A stretch of DNA of 43,393 nt, taken from the IMG/VR virus record IMGVR_UViG_3300012918_000001, positions 1 to 43,393 of that record; one strand, given 5' to 3'. Position 1 is the stretch's first letter. Every line of letters begins with the position of its first letter. Below are positions 7,091-14,311 of the stretch, piece by piece. Made by a program: the position numbers and the translations under genes. Below the pieces are notes generated by a model. That model did no database searches. It saw only the letters and a program-made list of their open reading frames with translations, and was not told the origin of the DNA. The stretch is from a virus.

Positions 7091-8530
7091 CTACTCCAAA
7101 CCGAAATATTCCTCATCTACGCCGGCAGCAATCGTGGGCTGTCGGCGCGAACCGGCGGGCTGTGGCATCGGGGCCATCAAGATCTTTGCCTCGCCGGCGC
7201 CGAGCATCATGTACTCGCCCGCCTCGACGACGTGCGAGTACATGTTCTTGTCGCGCTTGGCGCTCGTGATGCCTTCGAGCACGCCGCGAAGCTTGCGGTA
7301 CTTGAACCCGCCGGCCAAGCCCACGCGCGCGATCTTGCATTGTGGGTGGATCAGAAATCCAGGCTCCCCGTCGATCATCATGCGCATGTACTTCGCTGGC
7401 ACTTCGCGGCGCACGGTCGGGTCGTTGGTCGGTGCCGGCGCCGCCTTGATGCCGTGGGCGGCGAGGATGCGGAACACATCGCGCTCCTCGGTGTCGGCTG
7501 ACTGCATCACATCGCCGCTCGGATCCCCGGTGATACTCGCGATCGGTACGCCGGGATAGTGCGTGCGAAGGTGAATCCCCAGAAGCTCGGCAAAGCGCAC
7601 GATCCCGAAGGCATCGGTCACGACTTCCGAGTGCCAGCGCCAGGCGCCGTTGGGTTGCCGCCAGCCGATCATCGCCGCTGGCGTATTGCCGAAGTCAAGG
7701 CCGGCCCTAAGCTGTAGCGCTCCACGTGGAATATCAAAGGCTTTGCAGTGGGAACTATCGGAATACTCAGGGTAAACCGGCTTCCCGTCCAGCGCAAAGC
7801 CGTAGTTCGCCGCGAGGAATACGTTGATCCAGTCCTCGCTTGCCCCATGCGTCTTGTCCAAGTAATAGCCCGGCGGCAGGTTCGCGAGGTTCTCCGCGGC
7901 CGGATTCTCAACCCAGTGCCCGTCGACCTTCACCAGCCCTCCAGGCTGCTTGAAAAACGCCCAGCCCTCGGGGTGCTTATTTTCGGCAAACTCGTATAGC
8001 CAGTGCCCGGAGTAGGGCATGTTCGTGTCGCCGAACATTCCGTGCCAGGTCGGGCCGCCATCGTCCATGCGCGGGTAGCGGCCGCAGCGCCCGTAAATCA
8101 TCGTGATCAGCCCGAAGGGAATGTCCTTGCACTCGTTTAGCCACGCCCAAGTCAGTGGCATGCCGCGGACCTTGTTCACGCCGTCTGGATCATCCAGCCC
8201 GAGGAAATAGACATCGGCCTCGACGCGCGTGCCGTCCTCGAGTTTGAACCTCAGAGCATGATTCGCGGGGCTCGCCCAGTTGAACTCCCCGAGCGAGTGC
8301 TCGAAGCGGCCCTCGGTTAGCTCCAACCAGTCCCGCAGCGCGCTCGCCTCAAGATCCGTGAAATTCGTGCGTGTCACCAAGCCCGTCGACCGGCGCACGC
8401 CTTGGCCATCCGGTGCCTGCTCGACGATCAGCTTCAGCGCCTTCATCGCGCAGGTGAAGGTTTTACCGCTTCCCAGCGGCCCTTCGATGAACTGTCTTCG
8501 TTCTCGACTTCTAAAAAACGCTTCCAGCAC
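7091..8530 (-). CDS. terL: Terminase large subunit
   Basis: Walker A is at residues 16-24 (IEGPLGSGKTF) and the Walker B-like LNE at about 131-133 (WAWLNEC). The C-terminal nuclease half contains LRAGLDFGN, SITGDPSGD and a late conserved segment near SHVVEAGEYMMLG. The protein cuts concatemers and drives DNA through the portal using ATP. The GTG at 8530 leaves only 15 residues before Walker A, but the frame is open upstream to CTG at 8575, which overlaps the terS stop (CTGA). A CTG start adding 15 residues (LSVRRLEAAFATTGP) is likely. Confidence 0.88.
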   Translation of the reverse strand: MLEAFFRSRERRQFIEGPLGSGKTFTCAMKALKLIVEQAPDGQGVRRSTGLVTRTNFTDLEASALRDWLELTEGRFEHSLGEFNWASPANHALRFKLEDGTRVEADVYFLGLDDPDGVNKVRGMPLTWAWLNECKDIPFGLITMIYGRCGRYPRMDDGGPTWHGMFGDTNMPYSGHWLYEFAENKHPEGWAFFKQPGGLVKVDGHWVENPAAENLANLPPGYYLDKTHGASEDWINVFLAANYGFALDGKPVYPEYSDSSHCKAFDIPRGALQLRAGLDFGNTPAAMIGWRQPNGAWRWHSEVVTDAFGIVRFAELLGIHLRTHYPGVPIASITGDPSGDVMQSADTEERDVFRILAAHGIKAAPAPTNDPTVRREVPAKYMRMMIDGEPGFLIHPQCKIARVGLAGGFKYRKLRGVLEGITSAKRDKNMYSHVVEAGEYMMLGAGEAKILMAPMPQPAGSRRQPTIAAGVDEEYFGLE

Positions 8531-8571
8531 CGGCCCGGTCGTCGCAAACGCCGCCTCCAGGCGCCGAACGC

Positions 8572-9060
8572 TCAGATGTCCTCCACCACGCTCGGCACCG
8601 TGACACCGCCTAGCAGCCCTTGCGAATCTTCAAGCACTCGCCCGGCCGCCGGCACGTACGTAGTCGGCGCCGCTCCAAACGTCAGCCGCACCACAGTCTC
8701 CCCACTGTGCCTGACCTGCACGCTCTCCCCGTACCTCGCCCTGTCCCACTTCCCAGCAATCTTCAGCGCCACGTCCGCCCGCAGCTTCCTCACCGCCACA
8801 TCCTCCGGCCCGGCCGCCCGTGCCTCCTCCAGCGCCTCTATCGCCAATTCCGCCGCCCTCACCTTCAGCGCAGCATCGTACAAATCCCCGTGCTCAGTCG
8901 TGAACCACTCGACAAACTTTCCCTTCGCCACATGCCACTCGGTCGCCAACCCCTTCAGCGTCTCTCCCTCGCACAATCGAGAAAAAATTTCAAGCGGCGC
9001 TCCCTCGTCCGCCTTCAACGCCTCCAGATTCGCCAGCGGCCCAGGATTACTCATCCCCAC
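8572..9060 (-). CDS. terS: Terminase small subunit
   Basis: The 162-residue protein has an N-terminal helix-turn-helix-like part (IFSRLCEGETLKGLATEWHVAKGKF in outline), then a helical oligomerisation part (RAAELAIEALEEARA ... KIAGKWDRARYGE). It recognises the packaging site and regulates TerL. It starts at GTG 9060 or ATG 9054. It is the first gene of the leftward late operon and sits immediately behind a terminator hairpin. Confidence 0.75.
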   Translation of the reverse strand: MGMSNPGPLANLEALKADEGAPLEIFSRLCEGETLKGLATEWHVAKGKFVEWFTTEHGDLYDAALKVRAAELAIEALEEARAAGPEDVAVRKLRADVALKIAGKWDRARYGESVQVRHSGETVVRLTFGAAPTTYVPAAGRVLEDSQGLLGGVTVPSVVEDI

Positions 9061-9068
9061 AGCCTACC

Positions 9069-9094
9069 AAAAAAATCCCGGCACGCGGCCGGGA
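9069..9094 (-). terminator. Rho-independent terminator just upstream of terS
   Basis: On the minus strand a 7-bp perfect stem GCCCGG-type (TCCCGGC paired with GCCGGGA, five-base loop) is followed at once by seven U. The U tract ends nine bases before the terS start. Transcripts entering from the right would stop here unless antiterminated. Confidence 0.75.
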
Positions 9095-9394
9095 CTGAAG
9101 CTGGCACCCATTCCGCAAGGAGGAGGAAGGGAAAAAGGCGGGCACCAGAATCAAAATTGTAGCCCTTCCAAAAATCGTGTGCAGAACCTCCACGCGGTCG
9201 CGTTTCGCGCGCGATCTGGCCCCTGGCCACCGTCCACCCAGGTCTATTTCAGCCCGTCTCCCGCCTGGCCAAGCTCTCGAAAGTGTAAGCTTCTAGTCAG
9301 ATAAGGCATCAAGTCTCGCTGGCGCAAGCTCGAAATCGCCTTCAATGCAGCGCAGCATGGCATGAAACAGCGCGCAAGCCTTTGATGAATAGCC

Positions 9395-9423
9395 ACTATA
9401 TGCAGTGTATATCAGAGTACTAA
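9395..9423 (-). promoter_or_regulatory. Candidate leftward promoter for the late operon
   Basis: On the minus strand TTAGTA (9423-9418) is followed 17 bases later by TATAGT (9400-9395, 5 of 6 to TATAAT). It would give a leader of about 330 bases that meets the terminator at 9069-9094. The -35 is weak (3 of 6), so an activator may be needed. Confidence 0.35.
9399..9411. promoter_or_regulatory. Imperfect palindrome, candidate operator
   Basis: TATGCA G TGTATA is symmetrical at 5 of 6 arm positions, and an overlapping CACT-N6-AGTG lies at 9394-9407. It covers the spacer of the leftward promoter candidate, so a bound protein would block it. Confidence 0.35.
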
Positions 9424-9452
9424 GCATGAGCTGAGCTTATCCCTGAGCCGGA

Positions 9453-9669
9453 GTAGGTGGAGTACAGCGGAGTCGCCGGCCCCTTTCATATCAAATAGAT
9501 CTCCACCTGCACCGCCTGCACTGCCTCCTCCTTATGACTCCCCCTTTTGCCTACGCGAGTAGTTGTCCGACAAGTCTTACAGTAATAGGTGGAGTAGGTG
9601 GAGCAGGTGGGTACAGCGTTGACTACGCAAGAGTTAAAAGCTCTGCTTGACTCCGCCTGCTCTGCCTGT
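9453..9669. repeat. Iteron-like array of 9-bp repeats in alternating orientation; candidate origin
   Basis: Units related to GTAGGTGGA occur as direct copies at 9453-9461, 9585-9593, 9594-9602 and 9603-9611, and as inverted copies at 9502-9510, 9511-9519, 9520-9528, 9652-9660 and 9661-9669. A diverged direct copy with ACAGCGGA follows at 9462-9471, and TACAGCG recurs after the third cluster. The four clusters alternate in strand. The region is the only large non-coding gap and lies between the divergent late and early operons. Replication-initiator or regulator binding is inferred. Confidence 0.6.
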
Positions 9670-9694
9670 GGCAGTTACATACATCATTTAATCG

Positions 9695-9723
9695 TTGACA
9701 TGCTGCTATGAATACTGTATATC
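9695..9723 (+). promoter_or_regulatory. Early rightward promoter
   Basis: A perfect TTGACA (9695-9700), 17-base spacer and TATATC (9718-9723) lie about 45 bases before the first early gene. A perfect odd palindrome ATAC-T-GTAT (9712-9720) overlaps the -10 and is a candidate operator. The leader contains a short hairpin (CGGCC 9732-9736 with GGCCG 9746-9750). Confidence 0.6.
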
Positions 9724-9770
9724 GTTAATCACGGCCTCGGCAAATGGCCGCAACCTGATAGGAGTTTACG

Positions 9771-10010
9771 ATGCAAACAAAGAATGATGCCTGGCTGAAC
9801 TGCCAGGAACCGACGGACCACGAAAAGGCGGAATGGTCTCGGGTAGCGCAAGCCTGCTACGCCAGCGGTAATAACGCGCTCGGGCATCGTTTCAGCGCTT
9901 ACGCATCGCTCGAGCACGGCGCGCGCATGCCGGCGGATCTGTTCGATAACCTGCAGAGCATTTATCGCACGTGGCTTGTGTTCGGGCGCCTGCCGGAGGT
10001 GCAATCATGA
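9771..10010 (+). CDS. Early hypothetical protein, 79 aa
   Basis: AGGAG at 9760-9764 precedes ATG 9771. The product (MQTKNDAWLNCQEPTDHEKAEW at its start, quoted in part) is helical and soluble. It is the first gene of the early operon and ends in an ATGA overlap with the next gene. No family recognised. Confidence 0.65.
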   Translation: MQTKNDAWLNCQEPTDHEKAEWSRVAQACYASGNNALGHRFSAYASLEHGARMPADLFDNLQSIYRTWLVFGRLPEVQS

Positions 10011-10192
10011 CCGCGAAGCGCAGTTACTACGCTGGCAAGCGTTGGGGAGTGCGCACAGTGCATGCAAAGCACGGGCCGCTGTTCGAGGTTTACGAGCCGT
10101 TCGCGCCTGCTGGCGAGGATCACCGCGTCATCTGCGCGACGTTTGAGCGTGCCCGCGAACTCGCGGACTTCTATAACTCAGATGACCAGTAG
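10007..10192 (+). CDS. Early hypothetical protein, 61 aa
   Basis: ATG 10007 overlaps the preceding stop by ATGA, which decides the start over the longer frame from 9971. The product begins MTAKRSYYAGKRWGVRTVH and ends in a helix (FERARELADFYNSDDQ). It looks like a small alpha/beta protein with a strand-strand-helix pattern. Function unknown. Confidence 0.65.
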   Translation: MTAKRSYYAGKRWGVRTVHAKHGPLFEVYEPFAPAGEDHRVICATFERARELADFYNSDDQ

Positions 10193-10206
10193 CGAGGAGC
10201 TAGACC

Positions 10207-10395
10207 ATGACCGTAACGCTCACGATTTCGACAGACAATGCTGCATTCGAGAACCAAGCCGGCAACGAAGTAGCGCGCATTCTGCACGTTGTCGCCACCA
10301 AGTTGCACGCCTGGGAAGGCGCAAATGAATTTACTATTGGCCTGCACGATATCAACGGCAACAAGGTTGGCAAAGTGGAGGCGCGCCATGAATAA
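10207..10395 (+). CDS. Early hypothetical protein, 62 aa
   Basis: GAGGAG lies eight bases upstream of ATG 10207. The protein has alternating strands and one helix (NEVARILHVVATKLHAW). It is co-transcribed, and its end overlaps the next start by eight bases. Not recognised. Confidence 0.6.
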   Translation: MTVTLTISTDNAAFENQAGNEVARILHVVATKLHAWEGANEFTIGLHDINGNKVGKVEARHE

Positions 10396-10579
10396 ACGCG
10401 AGACAGCTCTACGGCTCGCGAAGATCGCCGGGTATCACGGCGACTCGAAGACCTTTACGCGCCTGATTATCGAATGTCGCGTCAATCGGCAAGCCATGAA
10501 TTCAGCCTGGTATGCCGGCGAGCGCGCCTTAGAAGCTGGCGTTAAATGCCATTGTCTCGATTGCAAGGAGGCATCGTGA
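10388..10579 (+). CDS. Early hypothetical protein, 63 aa
   Basis: GGAGGC precedes ATG 10388. The product is helical (MNKRETALRLAKIAGYHGDSKTF in outline) and carries a C-terminal CHCLDC, a possible metal site. It resembles small helical phage proteins of unknown function. It is translationally coupled to the next gene by GTGA. Confidence 0.6.
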   Translation: MNKRETALRLAKIAGYHGDSKTFTRLIIECRVNRQAMNSAWYAGERALEAGVKCHCLDCKEAS

Positions 10580-10911
10580 AATATCCAATCAGCGAAGAAC
10601 TCGCAGCAAAGTTGGAAGCTTTCCGCGCGGCACTCGAAGCAGCCACGGCGCGACGCTTGTCCTCTGACGGTTACTCGCTGGAAGTGCACGCCGGAAACTG
10701 GGAATGCACTGTCAAAGTTGGCCGCAAGTATGCCAATGTGGACCGCGGCCGCTCAGGTTGCTACATGGTGGACCTCGCCACGCAAGAGATTTTCTCGATC
10801 AAGGGTTATGGCGTAATCCACCGCGGGCACCGCTTCGGCACGCTCGACACGATCAACGAATGGGACTGGTCGGACTATCGGGCAGTCAAGTTAGCGCCGA
10901 GGGCCGCATGA
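10576..10911 (+). CDS. Early hypothetical protein, 111 aa
   Basis: AAGGAGG lies five bases before GTG 10576, which overlaps the previous stop and is preferred to the ATG at 10546. The N-terminus is helical (KYPISEELAAKLEAFRAALE). The rest is beta-rich, with YMVDLATQEIFSIKGYGVIH and GTLDTINEWDW. This resembles a common phage hypothetical family but I cannot give it a function. It ends in an ATGA overlap. Confidence 0.65.
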   Translation: MKYPISEELAAKLEAFRAALEAATARRLSSDGYSLEVHAGNWECTVKVGRKYANVDRGRSGCYMVDLATQEIFSIKGYGVIHRGHRFGTLDTINEWDWSDYRAVKLAPRAA

Positions 10912-11456
10912 GCGACAACGACATGCTGCGGCTCATGGCCGATCACTCGGGCCATCTCGAGCGCGGAGGCTTGGCAATGCGCGAGGCATCCGACTACTGC
11001 ACAGGCGGCGATGTCATCGGCCGCACGGTCTGGAGCGGTCAGCCGGAATGGGCGCAAGGGCTGGGCCTTAACCGGGCCCAGCTCAAGCGCGCAGTCGAGC
11101 GCCATCTTGCCGGCAAGCGCCTTGGAATCCTGCAGCGCACAGCGGTAGAAGCGATGCAGGCCGAGCTAATCGACATGAAACTGGAAGGAAACGGCCCGGC
11201 CTTCGCCGGGCTTTCCCGCCCTACTCAGCTCGGCAAAGCTGAGCAGCACTTCCTGGCGCGTGATAGGCCGCGCCAAGCGAAGAAGGGGCAGACAATGACT
11301 GAAGAAAAGCCGAAGCGCAAGCGCGGGCGCCCGCCTGTGGCTGGCGAGGGCGTCAAGCGCATCATGGTATCGCTGGACCGCGCGAGCATGGAGCGGGCTA
11401 GGGCGCTAGGCGGCACAATTTCGGCTGGCATCAGAAAGGCTCTGAAAGCGGCTTAA
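10908..11456 (+). CDS. Early protein with C-terminal ribbon-helix-helix domain, 182 aa
   Basis: ATG 10908 overlaps the previous stop. Residues 1-90 are helical (MSDNDMLRLMADHSGHLERG; later LGLNRAQLKRAVERHLAGK). Residues 95-128 are odd: they are translated from a perfect terminator-like hairpin (11194-11211) and a low-complexity linker. The last 53 residues form a complete RHH protein with its own start at 11295. The long form could be genuine or a fortuitous fusion of two cistrons. Its 3' end overlaps the convergent VapE gene by 26 bases. Confidence 0.55.
   Translation: MSDNDMLRLMADHSGHLERGGLAMREASDYCTGGDVIGRTVWSGQPEWAQGLGLNRAQLKRAVERHLAGKRLGILQRTAVEAMQAELIDMKLEGNGPAFAGLSRPTQLGKAEQHFLARDRPRQAKKGQTMTEEKPKRKRGRPPVAGEGVKRIMVSLDRASMERARALGGTISAGIRKALKAA
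11194..11211 (+). terminator. Terminator-like hairpin inside the coding frame
   Basis: A perfect 7-bp GC stem (GCCCGGC / GCCGGGC) with a CTTC loop is followed by TTTCCC. The U tract is short, so it is a weak intrinsic terminator or an attenuator. It lies 84 bases before the internal RHH start. Confidence 0.45.
11295..11456 (+). CDS. Ribbon-helix-helix DNA-binding protein, 53 aa (internal start)
   Basis: AGAAGGGG lies about seven bases before ATG 11295, in the same frame as the longer gene. The product has a basic KPKRKRGRPP tail, a beta strand (KRIMVSLD) and two helices (RASMERARALGG, SAGIRKALKAA), the Arc/CopG-like layout. It is the same length and plan as the protein at 17394-17555. It probably acts as a dimeric repressor or nucleoid-type DNA binder. 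Confidence 0.55.
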   Translation: MTEEKPKRKRGRPPVAGEGVKRIMVSLDRASMERARALGGTISAGIRKALKAA

Positions 11457-13113
11457 CGTAAATGCGGATGCGCTCGCCTGCGACCTTGCGCTGGATTCGC
11501 TTCCAGCCTAGGATTCGCAGGCAGCCGCCGATTCTCATTTCCGTTACCTTGTCGCGGCGCTCAAGCGGAATGTTTAATTTCTGCGCGACCTGAGCAGTCG
11601 TAGTCTCTAATTCGCCTTTCACCGCTTCGGCAACAGCAGCATGCCATGGGTCTTCTTGGTAGCGGTCCCGCTGCTCAAGCTTTGTTGCTTCCTCCGGCAT
11701 CAACCAGTGCGGCTCGTGCGCCTTGTAGCGCGCTACGGCCTCAGCGAAGCACTGCTCTCTGCTCGCGCGGATCAGCTCAAGCTGTATCGAGCGCTTGCAG
11801 TCGATCGGCCAGAATCGCCGCGCGCCTGTCTCGTCCCGGTTCCAGTCGTCTCGGTTCGTCGTCCCCACGAATATGCACTGCCGCAAATGATCCTGCGCGT
11901 GATGCCCGTAACTGGGCCGGTAGCGGTCTGACGGGCAGGACACCGTTTGCTTAACCCGGTTCACTTCGGTGCGGTTAAACGAGTCCATCTCGCTGATTTC
12001 GATCAGGAGCTTGCCCTGCAGGATCTCTGCAAAGCCCTTGGGATTGGTCGCACTCTCGTGCTGCTCGGCGAACCAGTCACCGCCAATGATCTGCAGCGCC
12101 GTTGACTTGCCCAAGCCCTGCGAACCTTCTAGGACCACCATGTTATCGACCTTGCAACCGGGCTCGTAGACGCGCGCCACCATCGAAAGCCAGAAGTTGC
12201 GGCTCGCCGCCCGCGTGTAATCGTCCTCTGCGGCGCCTAGGCAGGCCGTGAAGAAGGCGTCAATCCTTGCCTTGCCGTCATGCTCCAGCGCGTCCAGCCA
12301 ATCGCGCACGCAGTTCCTAGGCTTGCGATGCGCGATCGCAATGACCGCCCGCGATACGATATCGCTGCCCATCCTCTGCAAGCCGATATCGCGTTGCATG
12401 TAGAGCGCGAGATGTAGATCGTCAGCGTCGCCCCATTCCCGCGGCGGATCTGACGTCATCAGCCGCTGCAAGAATTCGTCGAACCACACGAGGCCCGCAA
12501 GCCCCTCGTCACGCTCCAGGATCGTCACAGCGTTTGCTAGGCTAAGCACCGGCACTAGGTTATTGCTCAGCGCTAAATTCCAGCCTTCCCATATCGGCAG
12601 CTTCGGATTTGCCTTACGTCTTTCCTGTGCGAGCACCTGACTGTAGGCCCATATCTCGGCCAAGGTCTTGCGCTTGGGTTTCTGCGGATTGAATAGCTTT
12701 ACGTTCGCGCGCAGCCATTCGAGGATTCGCTCGCCGTCCCAGCCCTCGTCGATCGCATTATCGAGGCCCCAGCCCGACGGTCGGCTAGGTTCCGGCGCGA
12801 CTGTCTTGACGGGTTGCGCGCCGGCCTGCGCGAGCCGCTTCGCAACGACCGCGAGCTCCAGCTCGCATACCGCGCCAGCCCGCCCGACGATTACGCAGGA
12901 GCGCCCGCGTAACCCCGAATAGTCGGCGCCATTCTTGCTGATCCACTCGTAGCCTGGCACGAGCCCGGCGCAGGCTTCGGCAAGCTCCTTCTCATCGACA
13001 AGGATGATCTGCGGTTGTTTGGGCGCTAAGGGTTTTTCTTCATCGCTTGCCAACATGCCTCCCGAGAAAAGGCCCCTTGAATTCTGTGGGCTGCCGCGTT
13101 CTCGGCGCAGCAC
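11431..13113 (-). CDS. VapE-like (VirE family) replicative helicase/primase-type ATPase
   Basis: The 560-residue protein has a Walker A at about 329-338 (EGSQGLGKST), EISEMDSFNRTEVNRVKQTVS and FVGTTNRDDWNRDETGARRFWPI in sequence, hallmarks of the virulence-associated E / D5-like SF3 helicase family. The N-terminal part (about 65-105) looks like a Toprim domain in which the usual acidic PDxD site reads VGRAGA, so primase activity is doubtful. It likely opens the phage origin. Start is uncertain: GTG 13113, or ATG 13056, where GGGAGG is only one base away. It is last in a minus-strand block. Confidence 0.8.
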   Translation of the reverse strand: MLRRERGSPQNSRGLFSGGMLASDEEKPLAPKQPQIILVDEKELAEACAGLVPGYEWISKNGADYSGLRGRSCVIVGRAGAVCELELAVVAKRLAQAGAQPVKTVAPEPSRPSGWGLDNAIDEGWDGERILEWLRANVKLFNPQKPKRKTLAEIWAYSQVLAQERRKANPKLPIWEGWNLALSNNLVPVLSLANAVTILERDEGLAGLVWFDEFLQRLMTSDPPREWGDADDLHLALYMQRDIGLQRMGSDIVSRAVIAIAHRKPRNCVRDWLDALEHDGKARIDAFFTACLGAAEDDYTRAASRNFWLSMVARVYEPGCKVDNMVVLEGSQGLGKSTALQIIGGDWFAEQHESATNPKGFAEILQGKLLIEISEMDSFNRTEVNRVKQTVSCPSDRYRPSYGHHAQDHLRQCIFVGTTNRDDWNRDETGARRFWPIDCKRSIQLELIRASREQCFAEAVARYKAHEPHWLMPEEATKLEQRDRYQEDPWHAAVAEAVKGELETTTAQVAQKLNIPLERRDKVTEMRIGGCLRILGWKRIQRKVAGERIRIYVKPLSEPF

Positions 13114-13147
13114 TTGCGCGGCTCGCCGCCGACCCGACGCAAGTATC

Positions 13148-13360
13148 TCAGCCTTTTGTCGTAGCGTCCAGAGCTCGCTCGAACTGCTCCGTTTTCAGCG
13201 CATGCTCAAGCTCAAAAATCCGCTCGTGCAGCGCCTTGATCTCCCGCAGCCGCGCCCTGCGCTCGTCGTAATAAGCCCTCTCCCAGCTCTCGCCCCAAGC
13301 GAGCGCCTTGTTCGTGGCTCGTATGCGCCGCGGCGGCGTAAGCGCATCGTCAAAGCTCAC
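13148..13360 (-). CDS. Small coiled-coil protein, 70 aa
   Basis: GTG 13360 overlaps the previous stop (GTGA). Residues 25-65 form a long charged helix (YYDERRARLREIKALHERIF) with a heptad pattern. It lies between the VRR-NUC nuclease and VapE genes, so a replication or repair accessory role is plausible. No family known to me. Confidence 0.6.
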   Translation of the reverse strand: MSFDDALTPPRRIRATNKALAWGESWERAYYDERRARLREIKALHERIFELEHALKTEQFERALDATTKG

Positions 13361-13521
13361 TGCGGCGCCCTGAAGCGCTTACCCCACCAGTGCGCTGGCC
13401 AGCGCGCCCGCGCAAGCCCGCGGTTCTCACGCGCTGCCGGCGTCTCCCGCAAATGCGTGTGGATGCGCTCCGGCGGCGTCGCGCTGTAGAGCCTATAAGC
13501 CGCGCGCTGTGCCGGCGTCAC
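13357..13521 (-). CDS. Small basic protein, 54 aa
   Basis: GTG 13521 overlaps the VRR-NUC stop, and the end overlaps the next GTG: a chain of coupled genes. The product begins MTPAQRAAYRLYSATPPERI and is rich in Arg and Trp. Small proteins like this often accompany VRR-NUC genes in phages. The function is unknown. Confidence 0.55.
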   Translation of the reverse strand: MTPAQRAAYRLYSATPPERIHTHLRETPAARENRGLARARWPAHWWGKRFRAPQ

Positions 13522-14030
13522 GGCGCCCGCTCGTCGCGCAGGTAATCCTCGATTGCCTTGATTGCGCTGACTGCATCCCAGTGAACACTCGCTTTGTAGC
13601 CGACCGATTCGAGATACGCGATGAAGGCAAATTGTTGGTCCGTCGGTTTGTTGTAGCCCACCTTGAGCTCGATCCACAGCCCAGAGTAAGCCCCCACTGG
13701 CTTGGCAAGTAGCAGATCCAGCGCTCCGCGGCGCACACCCTCGGCCTTGAGCCGTGAGCCGGTGATTGCATCGCGGGCGCCGCCGTTCGGTATGGCGAGC
13801 AGCGCGAATTCAGGGAGCGCGTACAGATTGTGAGTGTGCGCCCACCAACCGATGATCGATGCCTGGAGCTGATGCTCGCTCGCCGCCGGCACCCTCGACG
13901 TGCGTGCGCGCTTCGGCGCGATTACGTTTTGAAACTGGGGCTCGACTCCGGCCTGGGCAGCATAGAACCTGTCGGCTGCGTTAGCTTGTTCGAGTTGTTC
14001 ACGCCGGCTTAGAATCCTTCGGACCTTCAT
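13518..14030 (-). CDS. VRR-NUC domain nuclease
   Basis: AGGAGGT lies seven bases before ATG 14030, which is preferred over the longer frame to 14111. In the 170-residue protein the segments LLAIPNGGARD, LKAEGVRRGALDLLLAKP and LWIELKVG match the VRR-NUC (PD-(D/E)xK) fold: D in GALDLL, and E and K in IELK, are the catalytic set. Family members cut branched or modified DNA, so replication/recombination intermediates are likely substrates. It heads the minus-strand block leading to VapE. Confidence 0.85.
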   Translation of the reverse strand: MKVRRILSRREQLEQANAADRFYAAQAGVEPQFQNVIAPKRARTSRVPAASEHQLQASIIGWWAHTHNLYALPEFALLAIPNGGARDAITGSRLKAEGVRRGALDLLLAKPVGAYSGLWIELKVGYNKPTDQQFAFIAYLESVGYKASVHWDAVSAIKAIEDYLRDERAP

Positions 14031-14078
14031 CGCTGCACCTCCTAAGCTGCAAGCTTGTTTGACAATACTGGCAGAAAT

Positions 14079-14111
14079 GTGGTGAACTTGCAAATATGCC
14101 ACGTTCACCAC
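14079..14111. promoter_or_regulatory. Perfect inverted repeat flanking the start of the LexA-like gene
   Basis: GTGGTGAAC (14079-14087) and GTTCACCAC (14103-14111) are perfect complements with 15 bases between them. The gene's ATG (14096) lies in that gap. The arms contain GAAC and GTTC, the half-sites of Gram-positive LexA boxes, but the spacing is wider. An autoregulatory operator or a translation-blocking hairpin is the natural reading. Confidence 0.6.
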
Positions 14112-14311
14112 TCACGAAAGCTCAACGTCGCGTGTTCGACTTCATCGTCTATTACAAGAACTCCAATGGTCGCCCACCAACGCGCCGCGAGATATCTGAT
14201 CATTTTGGCTGGACTGCGCATAACGCCGCCTCACAGCACTTGCTACTGATCGAGCGCAAAGGTTATCTGCGCTTGGTCGATAACACCGCGCGCGGAATCG
14301 AGATCCTGTGA
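14096..14311 (+). CDS. LexA-type winged-helix DNA-binding protein without peptidase domain
   Basis: All 71 residues align in pattern with the LexA N-terminal domain: LTKAQRRVFDFI, NGRPPTRREISDHFG (recognition helix region), NAASQHLLLIERKGYLRL and ARGIEIL. The usual LexA protease domain of about 120 residues is absent, so it cannot self-cleave after DNA damage. There is no clear Shine-Dalgarno sequence. It is divergent from the VRR-NUC gene, and likely represses one or both. Confidence 0.8.
   Translation: MPRSPLTKAQRRVFDFIVYYKNSNGRPPTRREISDHFGWTAHNAASQHLLLIERKGYLRLVDNTARGIEIL

Noticed and set aside
8402-9304. Long plus-strand open frames opposite the terminase genes
   Set aside because: They are low-complexity Arg/Ser/Pro shadows of terL and terS with no ribosome site.
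14055-14095. Sigma-70 promoter for the LexA-like gene
   Set aside because: TTGACA at 14059-14064 is perfect, but no -10-like hexamer lies at a suitable distance.
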